Below are positions 29,848 to 37,798 of a stretch of 64,000 nucleotides of DNA, piece after piece. This DNA is from Janthinobacterium lividum (GTDB lineage: Bacteria; Pseudomonadota; Gammaproteobacteria; Burkholderiales; Burkholderiaceae_D), in contig NZ_CP075583.1 in the NCBI RefSeq assembly GCF_023509035.1, positions 558,001-622,000 on the forward strand, in the 5' to 3' direction. The position numbers and the translations under genes were made by a program. A model generated the notes under the pieces. It did no database searches. It saw only the letters and a list, made by a program, of their open reading frames with translations, and was not told where the DNA came from. Each line of letters starts with the position of its first letter. The stretch's first letter is position 1.

Positions 29848-30232
29848 TTACTTCTTGCCTGCTTTAGCGCGCTTGGTACCGTACTTCGAACGCGATTGCT
29901 TACGGTCTTTAACGCCTTGGGTATCCAGGGCACCGCGAACCATGTGGTAACGCACACCCGGCAAATCCTTAACGCGACCGCCGCGCAGCAGCACAACACT
30001 ATGCTCTTGCAGGTTATGGCCTTCACCGCCAATGTACGAAATGACTTCGAAACCATTGGTCAGACGAACTTTAGCGACTTTACGCAGAGCCGAGTTAGGC
30101 TTCTTTGGAGTCGTGGTGTAAAACACGTGTGCAGACGCCACGTTTTTGCGGGCTGTTTTCCAGCGCCGGCGATTTGCTCTTCACGGTCAAAGCGACGCGT
30201 GGATTGCGAATCAATTGATTGATGGTTGGCAT
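29848..30232 (-). CDS. rpsL: 30S ribosomal protein S12, one extra base as written
   Basis: From the ATG at 30230-30232 the product reads [20 protein letters not shown] to QKRGVCTRV. The frame then breaks at 30120-30123, where four T on the minus strand should be three. Correcting it gives [20 protein letters not shown] and a 127-residue S12 ending [13 protein letters not shown]. The streptomycin-site lysines in TPKKPNS and the [12 protein letters not shown] segment look wild type. It is essential, so the break is almost certainly an error. Confidence 0.94.
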
Positions 30233-30267
30233 CGTTATAAATCCAACAAAAAACTACGATTAATAAC

Positions 30268-30284
30268 CCGGGCAAGATGCCCGG
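30268..30284 (-). promoter_or_regulatory. Stem-loop in the rpsL leader
   Basis: CCGGGC (30268-30273) pairs with GCCCGG (30279-30284) around a 5-base loop. On the minus strand it is followed by GTTATTAATC and then the ribosome-binding region, 36 bases before the rpsL start. It could be an attenuator or a site for feedback by a ribosomal protein. The second role is inference only. Confidence 0.4.
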
Positions 30285-30412
30285 CGACTAAAACCTCGTC
30301 CCGCTTTCATCTACTGCGCACCGGAGGCGCCCGCAGCCACTCGATAAGGAGCGGCCATGAAATGCCAAGCAATACGTAAAACGATGAGCAGAATAAAATC
30401 GAGAACTCGCTA

Positions 30413-30441
30413 GTTTAGACCTTGTGTTACAGGGGGTCAAT
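30413..30441 (-). promoter_or_regulatory. Sigma-70 promoter of the rpsL-rpsG-fusA-tuf operon
   Basis: On the minus strand TTGACC (30436-30441) and TAAACT (30413-30418) are exactly 17 bases apart. Five of six -35 and four of six -10 positions match consensus. The predicted transcript has a leader of about 175 bases before rpsL. Confidence 0.75.
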
Positions 30442-30449
30442 CAGTTTAC

Positions 30450-30483
30450 CGCTTTTTGCTATAAAAAAAGGCAAAAAAGCGGC
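30450..30483. terminator. Inverted repeat with A/T runs, possible insulator
   Basis: CCGCTTTTTGC (30450-30460) faces GCAAAAAAGCGG (30472-30483) with one bulged base. It could fold as a bidirectional terminator, although no gene is seen to end here. It lies just upstream of the rpsL -35, so it may block antisense transcripts or serve as a DNA site. Confidence 0.4.
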
Positions 30484-30658
30484 ACTCTTGTGGCATTTTG
30501 ACTAATCTTTGACCGAAGCGCGGGGACACTGATACCTTGCAGCAATGGATGATTTGGCATTCTTTCCCTGCGGCCAAGTATCGGATGCGCGCATTCTTGT
30601 ATGACCGCAAGCCAACAAAAGGATTGATAATAGCGGACATTTTTCGCTGCCCTCCTTT

Positions 30659-32584
30659 ATGCGCTCCTTGCTTCGCCCCGCCAATCTGTTCCTGCTCCTG
30701 ACGTATGCCTTGCTGACGGCCGTGCCCTTCGTCCCCGCGCTGCTGGGGCGTGCGCTCGAGCATCCCTGGCAGATGCTCACCTTCGAGCTGCTGGCCTGGC
30801 TGGCCGTCTGGAGCGTATTCAAGCGCCCCGCATACTTCCACTGGCTACTGGTGCCCGCCTTCCTGGCCCTGCCGACGGAAATCTACCTGTTCATCTTCTA
30901 TGGCCAGGGCATTTCCACGCACCACCTGGGCATCATCTTCGAAACCAGCCCCAAGGAAGCGATGGAATTCCTCGGGCAAAAAGTGTGGTTGATGGGCGCA
31001 GTCATGCTGGGCGTGATCGCCTGGTGCGCGCTCAGCTGGTTTGCGGCCACGCGCACGCGCGACCTCGACTGGCGCGGCAAGACGCGCCCGGCCGCCTTCG
31101 TGCTGCTGATCCTGCTGGGCGGCTTCTGGTGGTATGGCCACGAATTCGGTTTCGACGCCAAGGTTCTGCATAGCGCTCCCGCATCGGCCAGGGCCAGCGG
31201 GCCGGCGGCCAGCGACAAGGCGGGCGCTTCCGGCTTCGGCGACGCCAGCTCGGCCGACGACGAAACGGCCGAAGAAGACGAAGAAAGCAGCAAGCCGGAG
31301 AACGCCAGCATCGCCGGCGCCGATGAAACGGGCCTGGGCTGGCCCAGCCTGCCCCACTGGGCGCGCCTGCCCTACGCCTTCGACACCGTCAGCAATTCCT
31401 GGCCCTTCGGCCTGGCCGCGCGCGGCTTCGATTTCTACAAGGAACGCAAGTACCTGGCCGAGCTGGGGCAGAAAAGCAGCAGCTTCCGTTTCGGCGCGCA
31501 CCAGCAACATCCCGATCCCCATCCGGAAGTGGTCGTCATGGTGATCGGCGAATCGTCGCGCTACGACCGCTGGAGCCTGAACGGCTACGAACGCGACACC
31601 AATCCCCTGCTGAAACAGGAAAGCAACCTGGTGCCGCTGGCCGACGTCATCACGGCCGTTTCCGCCACGCGCCTGTCCGTGCCCGTCATCATCTCGCGCA
31701 AGCCGGCCACGCAAAGCCTCAAGGATGGCTTCTCGGAGAAATCCTTCCTGACTGCCTACAAGGAAGCGGGCTTCAAGACTTACTGGCTGTCGAACCAGAT
31801 TTCGTTCGGCCAGTTCGATACGCCCGTGTCCGTGTTTGCCAAGGAGGCGGACGTGGTGCAATTCCTGAACCTGGGCGGCTTTACCAACAATTCGAACTTC
31901 GACCAGATCCTGTTCGACCCGTTCAGGAACGCGCTGGCCGACCCGGCGCCGAAAAAGCTCATCGTGCTGCACACCCTGGGCAGCCACTGGAACTACAGCC
32001 AGCGCTATCCCAAGCAATTCGACAAGTGGCAACCGTCGCTGTTCGGCGTCGACAAGCCCGTCTACACGGATACGGCCATCAAGCCACAGCTGAACAACAG
32101 CTACGACAGTTCCATCCTGTACACGGACTGGTTCCTGTCAAACGTGATCGGCATGCTGAAGGACGATGGCCAGCGCACCGCCCTGCGCAGCTCGCTCGTC
32201 TACGTGGCCGATCACGGCCAGACCCTGTACGACGGCACCTGCCGCCTGGCCTTCCACGGCCACAATACGCAGTTCGAATTCCACGTGCCCGCCTTCGTCT
32301 GGTATTCGCCGCAATTCCAGCAGCACTATCCGGACAAGGTGACGCAGCTGCAGCGCCATCAGAAAGCGCGCCTGTCGACGGAAAACATGTTCCACACCCT
32401 GCTCGACCTGGGCGACATCCGCTTTGCCGGCGAACAGCCCGAATGGAGCATCGCCAGCCCCCGCTTCAAGCAGCACAAGCGCTACGTCGACAGCTACGGC
32501 TGGACCAACTACGACAACGCCATCATCCGCGGCGATTGCCGCGAAGTGATCGACAAGAGCACGCCGGAAAAGCAGGAAAAGTAG
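30659..32584 (+). CDS. Phosphoethanolamine transferase-like membrane sulfatase-fold protein
   Basis: 641 residues. Five membrane segments occupy about residues 1-165, then a periplasmic catalytic domain of the alkaline-phosphatase/sulfatase fold follows. The nucleophile motif reads VIGESSRYDRWSLNGYERDT. The residue at the usual threonine of EptA/MCR enzymes is serine here. Metal-site candidates are YVADHGQTLYDGTCRLAFHGH and LIVLHTLGSHWNYSQRYP. Between the membrane part and the catalytic domain lies an insert of about 55 residues rich in Ala, Glu, Asp and Ser, encoded at 31170-31330. The family modifies lipid A, LPS core or glucans with phosphoethanolamine. The acceptor is unknown. Confidence 0.8.
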   Translation: MRSLLRPANLFLLLTYALLTAVPFVPALLGRALEHPWQMLTFELLAWLAVWSVFKRPAYFHWLLVPAFLALPTEIYLFIFYGQGISTHHLGIIFETSPKEAMEFLGQKVWLMGAVMLGVIAWCALSWFAATRTRDLDWRGKTRPAAFVLLILLGGFWWYGHEFGFDAKVLHSAPASARASGPAASDKAGASGFGDASSADDETAEEDEESSKPENASIAGADETGLGWPSLPHWARLPYAFDTVSNSWPFGLAARGFDFYKERKYLAELGQKSSSFRFGAHQQHPDPHPEVVVMVIGESSRYDRWSLNGYERDTNPLLKQESNLVPLADVITAVSATRLSVPVIISRKPATQSLKDGFSEKSFLTAYKEAGFKTYWLSNQISFGQFDTPVSVFAKEADVVQFLNLGGFTNNSNFDQILFDPFRNALADPAPKKLIVLHTLGSHWNYSQRYPKQFDKWQPSLFGVDKPVYTDTAIKPQLNNSYDSSILYTDWFLSNVIGMLKDDGQRTALRSSLVYVADHGQTLYDGTCRLAFHGHNTQFEFHVPAFVWYSPQFQQHYPDKVTQLQRHQKARLSTENMFHTLLDLGDIRFAGEQPEWSIASPRFKQHKRYVDSYGWTNYDNAIIRGDCREVIDKSTPEKQEK

Positions 32585-32594
32585 CGCGCGCCCA

Positions 32595-34265
32595 TCAAGC
32601 CCGTTCGAGCACGCCGCCGCAATCGGCCGGTTGCGCCATGTGCGTGCTGAGCCAGTCGAAGACGCGCCCGGCCTTGTCCGCGATACCGGCGTCAAAACCG
32701 CGCTGCGCCAGCAGGGCGATGCCATTCGAGGCCTGCAGCACGCCAGGCGCCAGCTGCAGCGCGCCGGCGTCATCGCGGCGCACGCACCACGGCGCCAGGC
32801 AGTCTTCCAGCAGCGGCCCCAGCACCAGGTTGTGCGACGAGACGATCACCAGGTGGCGCGCGGCCAGGGAGTGCAGCACGGCCGCCGCCGCCGCCACCGA
32901 CTCGAGGTGGTTCGTGCCGCGGAAAATCTCGTCGATCAGGAACAGCGCCGGCGCGCCGCCCTCGGCCAGCGCCAGCAATTCGCGCGCGCGCCGCAATTCG
33001 GCGATATATAAACTTTCGCCGCCATCGAGCGAGTCTTCATTCTGCATGCTCGAATACAGCGGCAGCATGGGCACGTGGGCGGCCTGCGCATAGCAAAAAC
33101 CGAAGGCGCGTGCGCTGATCAGATTGAGTCCCACGCCGCGCAGCAAGGTACTTTTTCCGATCGCATTCTGCCCCGAAATGAAGGCGCCCCGGCCATCGAG
33201 CCGCAGCGACAGCGGCATGGCACCGCCCAGCAGCGGATGCACCATGGCATCGAGCGACAATTGCCGCGCATCGGCTTCCTGCGCCCAGCAAAATTGCGGG
33301 CGGCCGCGCAGGTGGCGCGCCAGTGCCACGTCGGCCTCGAGGTCGGCCAGCAACAGGAAACTCTGGCGCAAGAAGGCGCGTTCGCGCCGCACCATGCGCA
33401 GGCTATGGAAATAGCGCCGGATATTGCCCAGCATGAGCCAGTCGTCATATTCGCTCAGCAGGGGAATCATCTTGATCCAGCGCAGCGGCGTGATCTGGCG
33501 ATTGATCACGCCTGCCGCCCGGACGCCTTCGCGCAACTGCGCCGTGAACGGCGAATCGAGCGCTCCCAGGCGGCCATGCACCAGCAATATCTGCTGCAAG
33601 GTAAATACGCTGCGCGCCCACGGTTTGCAGCGATCGTAAAAACGCATCTGCAACGCCATCAGGAAGAGCCAGACGGGAACGACGATGGCCCACGCCAACG
33701 GCGCGACCAGCCACGCGGCCAGCAGCGCTACCAGCAGCACCAGGGTCGGCAGCAGCAGCCAGCGGCTCCACCACGGCGGCGCTGACGGGGGCGCGCCGCA
33801 CAGCAGCGCAGCCACTTCCATGTCTGCCGTGCGCAGCGGCCGCATGGCTTGCTCGAGCGCTGCCTGCTGTGCCGGCGCGGCCAGCAGGGCCGTGATGCGC
33901 GCGCGCGACGCGGCACTTGCCATGCCGCTCGCCAGACGCTGATGCAATCGCTGCTGGCCAAGAATGCTGGTCTGATCGGCGAGCTGCATATGGTAGTCAT
34001 CGAGCAGCATTTCGTCCCAGGTCTGTTCATCGAGCTGGACCGGGCCAGCTTCGACCTGCTGCAGCATGGCAATATCGCTGCGGGCAAAGGGGTAATCGAA
34101 TTCCGCCGGTTCAGGCAGGCTGGCAAACTGGCGCAGCCAGCGGTTCAGGCTAGAAAACTGGGAGGGCGAGGACGGCATCAGGCTCCAATCAGGGATCAGC
34201 ATGGCGCCGCGCGCCATCACTGCCACGCCACAGATCAGGCCGATTGCCAGATTATCAAGATCCAT
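32595..34265 (-). CDS. Membrane-anchored MutS-like ATPase
   Basis: 556 residues from the ATG at 34263-34265. The C-terminal third is a MutS ATPase: Walker A GQNAIGKSTLLRG (about residue 364), the segment YSSMQNEDSLDGGESLYIAE that matches the MutS D-loop region, Walker B ALFLIDEIFRGTNHLES, and VIVSSHNLVL in place of the switch histidine strand. The N-terminal mismatch-binding domains of MutS are absent. Two membrane segments lie near residues 165-220 (LLLPTLVLLVALLAAWLVAP, WAIVVPVWLFLMAL). Such proteins are widespread but uncharacterised. A role in mismatch repair is unlikely. The gene is convergent with the upstream transferase and divergent from the efflux operon. Confidence 0.8.
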   Translation of the reverse strand: MDLDNLAIGLICGVAVMARGAMLIPDWSLMPSSPSQFSSLNRWLRQFASLPEPAEFDYPFARSDIAMLQQVEAGPVQLDEQTWDEMLLDDYHMQLADQTSILGQQRLHQRLASGMASAASRARITALLAAPAQQAALEQAMRPLRTADMEVAALLCGAPPSAPPWWSRWLLLPTLVLLVALLAAWLVAPLAWAIVVPVWLFLMALQMRFYDRCKPWARSVFTLQQILLVHGRLGALDSPFTAQLREGVRAAGVINRQITPLRWIKMIPLLSEYDDWLMLGNIRRYFHSLRMVRRERAFLRQSFLLLADLEADVALARHLRGRPQFCWAQEADARQLSLDAMVHPLLGGAMPLSLRLDGRGAFISGQNAIGKSTLLRGVGLNLISARAFGFCYAQAAHVPMLPLYSSMQNEDSLDGGESLYIAELRRARELLALAEGGAPALFLIDEIFRGTNHLESVAAAAAVLHSLAARHLVIVSSHNLVLGPLLEDCLAPWCVRRDDAGALQLAPGVLQASNGIALLAQRGFDAGIADKAGRVFDWLSTHMAQPADCGGVLERA

Positions 34266-34293
34266 CGCTCCATGCCGCGCCGGTAAGGCCGCG

Positions 34294-34336
34294 CGGACAC
34301 TTGGCGGACGGCGCGGACACGGCGGACAGCCGGACA
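34294..34336. promoter_or_regulatory. Five CGGAC repeats, candidate enhancer sites
   Basis: CGGAC starts at 34294, 34305, 34314, 34323 and 34331, three of them extended to GCGGACAC or GCGGACA. Steps are 11, 9, 9 and 8 bases, so the copies lie on roughly the same face of the helix. They end about 40 bases before the -24/-12 promoter of the efflux operon. They are likely binding sites for the NtrC-type regulator encoded at 39079-40431. Confidence 0.55.
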
Positions 34337-34374
34337 CTCCGGTTTTTCTCTTTGCAGATCAATGGCTTATGCAG

Positions 34375-34390
34375 TGGCACGGATCGTGCA
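34375..34390 (+). promoter_or_regulatory. Sigma-54 (-24/-12) promoter of the efflux operon
   Basis: TGGCACGGATCGTGCA matches the RpoN consensus TGGCACR-N4-TTGCW with one substitution. The invariant GG (34376-34377) and GC (34388-34389) have the required spacing. The start point would be near 34401, about 15-20 bases before the adaptor gene. Confidence 0.75.
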
Positions 34391-34415
34391 TTGGATAAGT
34401 CATCTTCCACGAGAC

Positions 34416-35690
34416 ATGACCATGATCCGCGATACCTCCTCTCAAGACGCCGTACTGTCCGCCCCGCCGGGCCAGCGCCACAAGCAACGCGCCCTGCTGC
34501 TGGCCGGCGCCGTCATCGTCATCGGCGGCGCCGTCGCCGTATTTTCCGGCTGGCGCAACAGCGAACATTCCGTCAATGCCAGCCGCCTGCGCATCGCCGA
34601 GGTCACGCGCGGCACCCTGATCCGCGACGCGGCCGTGAATGGCCGCGTGGTGGCCGCCATCAGCCCCACCCTGTACTCGACCACGGTGGCCACCGTGACC
34701 TTGAAAGCCAAGGCGGGTGACACGGTAAAAAAAGGCGACATCCTGGCCGTGCTTGAATCGCCGGACCTCTCCGACGCCCTGAAACGGGAGCAGTCGAGCG
34801 TGCAGCAACTGGAAGCGGAAGTGGCGCGCCAGCAGATCCTGGCAAAAAAACAGAAGCTGCTGGCGCGGCGCGAAGCCGATACGGCGGAAATCGAACGTCT
34901 GTCAGCGCAGCGCACCCTGGAACGCTACGAAAGCGTGGCGCAAGTGGGCATCATCGCCAAGATCGATTACCAGAAGGCCAAGGACGCGCTCAATTCGGCC
35001 GACATCCGCAGCAAGCACGCTTCGCAGGCGGCAGGCCTGGAAAGCGAGGACGTGACCCTGGCACTGAAGACCAAGGTCAATGAACTGGAACGCCAGCGCC
35101 TGAGCCGCGACAACGCCCAGCGCCGCGTCGACGAACTGACCGTGCGCGCGCCCGTCAACGGCTTCATCGGCACCCTGTCGGTGGCCAACCGCAGCGTGGT
35201 GCAAGCCAATACGGCGCTGATGACCCTGGTCGACCTGTCGCAGCTGGAAGTGGAGCTGGAAGTGCCGGAAACGTATGTGGCTGACATCGGCCTGGGCATG
35301 AGCGCGGAAATCGAAACAGGCGTCATCAAGGCGACAGGGAAACTGTCGGCGCTGTCGCCGGAAGTAGTGAAAAACCAGGTGCTGGCACGCGTGCGCTTCA
35401 ATGGCGAACAGCCGGCCGGCCTGCGTCAGAACCAGCGTGTCACGGCGCGCCTGCTGATTGATGAAAAGCCGAATGTGCTGATGCTGGCGCGCGGCCCCTT
35501 CGTCGAGGCAGAAGGCGGCCGTTTCGCCTATGTGGTGCGCGACGGCGTGGCCATCCGCACCCCTATCAAGATGGGCGCCACCAGCGTCTCATCCGTGGAA
35601 ATTCTCGATGGCCTGAAGCTTGGAGACAAGGTCGTCGTCGCCGGCACGGAATCGTTTGAAAACGCTGCCCGCATCTCCATCAATCAATAA
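34416..35690 (+). CDS. Efflux periplasmic adaptor (MacA/HlyD family)
   Basis: About 424 residues. An N-terminal membrane anchor (LLLAGAVIVIGGAVAVFSGW) precedes the lipoyl half (LKAKAGDTVKKGDILAVLES), an alpha-helical hairpin (residues about 125-245, rich in Glu, Lys, Gln and Ala), the second lipoyl half (TVRAPVNGFIGTLSV) and beta-barrel domains. It would link an ABC permease pair to an outer-membrane channel. Two ATGs, 34416 and 34422, are equally usable. The first gives MTMIRDTSSQ. It is the first gene behind the sigma-54 promoter and 30 bases from the ATPase gene. Confidence 0.88.
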   Translation: MTMIRDTSSQDAVLSAPPGQRHKQRALLLAGAVIVIGGAVAVFSGWRNSEHSVNASRLRIAEVTRGTLIRDAAVNGRVVAAISPTLYSTTVATVTLKAKAGDTVKKGDILAVLESPDLSDALKREQSSVQQLEAEVARQQILAKKQKLLARREADTAEIERLSAQRTLERYESVAQVGIIAKIDYQKAKDALNSADIRSKHASQAAGLESEDVTLALKTKVNELERQRLSRDNAQRRVDELTVRAPVNGFIGTLSVANRSVVQANTALMTLVDLSQLEVELEVPETYVADIGLGMSAEIETGVIKATGKLSALSPEVVKNQVLARVRFNGEQPAGLRQNQRVTARLLIDEKPNVLMLARGPFVEAEGGRFAYVVRDGVAIRTPIKMGATSVSSVEILDGLKLGDKVVVAGTESFENAARISINQ

Positions 35691-35720
35691 GCTGCATCCC
35701 ATCCTAGAAAGAGGCACGCC

Positions 35721-36449
35721 ATGCTGCGCATGCAAAACCTGAACAAAGTCTACCGCACCCACATGATCGAAACGCACGCGCTGCGCGGTTTTGAAATCCA
35801 CGTCAAGCAGGGGGAATTCGTCACTGTCACGGGACCATCCGGCTCCGGCAAGACGAGCTTCCTGAACATCGCCGGCCTGCTCGAGGAATTCACGGATGGC
35901 GAATACATACTCGACGGCGTCAACGTGAAAGGCATGAACGACAATGCCCGTTCGCGCCTGCGCAATGAAAAACTGGGCTTTATCTTCCAGGGTTTTAATC
36001 TGATCCCCGATCTGTCGCTGTTCGACAATGTCGACGTGCCGCTGCGCTACCGGGGCTATAACAGCGCCGAGCGACGCGAACGCATCGAGGATGCCTTGGC
36101 AAAGGTGGGACTGGCCTCGCGCATGAAGCACTATCCGGCCGAATTGTCGGGCGGCCAGCAACAGCGCGTGGCGATCGCGCGCGCGCTGGCCGGGTCGCCC
36201 AAGCTGCTGCTGGCCGATGAACCGACAGGCAACCTCGACACGCAGATGGCGCGCGGCGTGATGGAGCTGCTCGAAGACATCAATGCGCAAGGCACCACCA
36301 TACTGATGGTCACGCACGATCCGGAACTGGCGCTGCGCAGCCAGCGCAATGTGCACATCATCGACGGCCAGGTGTCGGACCTGGTGCACAAGGGGCCATC
36401 GCTGGCAAGCAGCCAGGCCAAGGCCGGCAGCAACGCCGCCACCGCCTGA
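35721..36449 (+). CDS. ABC transporter ATPase, MacB/LolD type
   Basis: 242 residues with Walker A GPSGSGKT (38-45), a Q-loop at FIFQGFNLIP, signature LSGGQQQRVAIARAL, Walker B LLLADEPTGNLD, and the H-loop MVTHD. The sequence is closest in type to MacB/LolD ATPases that power mechanotransmission across the periplasm. It is followed after 9 bases by the first permease. Confidence 0.93.
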   Translation: MLRMQNLNKVYRTHMIETHALRGFEIHVKQGEFVTVTGPSGSGKTSFLNIAGLLEEFTDGEYILDGVNVKGMNDNARSRLRNEKLGFIFQGFNLIPDLSLFDNVDVPLRYRGYNSAERRERIEDALAKVGLASRMKHYPAELSGGQQQRVAIARALAGSPKLLLADEPTGNLDTQMARGVMELLEDINAQGTTILMVTHDPELALRSQRNVHIIDGQVSDLVHKGPSLASSQAKAGSNAATA

Positions 36450-36458
36450 GGAGTATTC

Positions 36459-37769
36459 ATGTTCCAGTATTACTTCCTGCTCGGCCTGCGCAGCCTGCGC
36501 CGCAATCCGGCCCTGACGGCACTGATGGTGCTGACCCTGGCCATCGGCGTGGCTGCCAGTATTTCCACTCTCACCATCCTGCACGTCATGTCCGGCAATC
36601 CCCTGCCGCACAAGAATGGCCGGATGTTCGTGCCGTTGCTCGACAACGGTCCCCTCGCTGGCTATACGCCGGGTAACAAGTCGGGCGACGACCAGCTCAG
36701 CTACCGCGACGCCGTCAATTTCCAGAACAGCAAACTGGGCGAACGGCGTAGCGTCATGTATGGCGTGGGCGGCGCCATCGAACCAGCACGCAAGGATATC
36801 GGCGCTTTCAGCTCCCAGGGACTGGCAGCCTACCGCGACTTCTTCCCCATGTTCGAGACGCCGTTCCGATACGGCCAGCCGTGGAGTGCTGCCGACGATG
36901 CCGCCGGTGCCGATGTCGTCGTCCTGTCGCGCAAGCTGGCGGAAAAGCTGTACGGCGACAGCAATCCGGTCGGCCAGCGCATGACACTCATGGGTTTCCA
37001 GTATCAGATCACGGGTGTGCTCGATAAATGGGACCCGGTACCGCGCATCCACCGCATCATCGGCAGCGGCGCCTTCGGCAGCGAAGACAGCTACTTCATC
37101 CCGTTTACCAGCGCGATACGCCATCAGATGAGCCACAACGGCAGCATGAGCTGCAGCGGCAACCGCGAGCCTGGGTACCAGGGCACGCTCGACTCGGAAT
37201 GCACGTGGATGCAGTTCTGGTTCGAGATGGCCAGCGATGGTCAGCGCAGCGAATTGCAGAACTACCTCGACAGCTATGCGCAGGAACAGCGCAAGCTGGG
37301 CCGCCTGAAGCGCAATGCCCCCAACCAGCTGTTCACCATCGATGAATGGATGGCGCACCTGCGCGTGGTCGGCAACGACAACAAGCTTTCGGCCTGGCTG
37401 GCCTTTGGCTTCCTGGCCCTGTGCCTGGTCAACACCATCGGCCTGCTGCTGGCCAAGTTTTCCGTGCGCGCCGCCGAAGTCGGTATCCGCCGCGCACTGG
37501 GCGCCTCGCGCAGCGACATCTTCCGCCAGTTCCTCGTCGAGACGACCGTCATCGGCCTGGCTGGCGGCGTGCTTGGCCTGCTGCTGTCCTTCGGCGCATT
37601 GGCACTCATCGGCATGCAGTCGAAGCAGCTGACCGTCGCCGCGCACATGGACTGGGTGATGCTGGCCATGACCTTCGTCATCTCGGTGGCCGCAGCGATC
37701 CTGGCCGGCCTGCTGCCGACCTGGCGCGCCTGCCAAGTGACGCCGGCCCTCCAGCTCAAATCCCAATAA
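36459..37769 (+). CDS. ABC transporter permease, MacB/FtsX family (first)
   Basis: 436 residues: a first membrane segment (LTALMVLTLAIGVAASISTL), a periplasmic MacB-PCD domain of about 260 residues, then three membrane segments with the FtsX signature VRAAEVGIRRALGASRSDIF. It contains two periplasmic cysteines (MSCSGN and LDSECTW) that could form a disulfide. It pairs with the next gene, as the ATPase is encoded separately and both permeases are half-size. Confidence 0.9.
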   Translation: MFQYYFLLGLRSLRRNPALTALMVLTLAIGVAASISTLTILHVMSGNPLPHKNGRMFVPLLDNGPLAGYTPGNKSGDDQLSYRDAVNFQNSKLGERRSVMYGVGGAIEPARKDIGAFSSQGLAAYRDFFPMFETPFRYGQPWSAADDAAGADVVVLSRKLAEKLYGDSNPVGQRMTLMGFQYQITGVLDKWDPVPRIHRIIGSGAFGSEDSYFIPFTSAIRHQMSHNGSMSCSGNREPGYQGTLDSECTWMQFWFEMASDGQRSELQNYLDSYAQEQRKLGRLKRNAPNQLFTIDEWMAHLRVVGNDNKLSAWLAFGFLALCLVNTIGLLLAKFSVRAAEVGIRRALGASRSDIFRQFLVETTVIGLAGGVLGLLLSFGALALIGMQSKQLTVAAHMDWVMLAMTFVISVAAAILAGLLPTWRACQVTPALQLKSQ

Positions 37770-37798
37770 CCGCACACTCCGCACACGAATAGGACACC

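Larger units (their letters stand above)
30233..30658. other. Gap upstream of rpsL and of the phosphoethanolamine transferase
   Basis: No gene is seen in these 426 bases. They hold the rpsL leader with its hairpin (30268-30284), the rpsL promoter (30413-30441), an inverted repeat with A/T flanks (30450-30483), and about 175 bases before the plus-strand gene. In that last part GATAAT at about 30625 is the best -10-like hexamer, but it has no clear -35. Confidence 0.7.
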
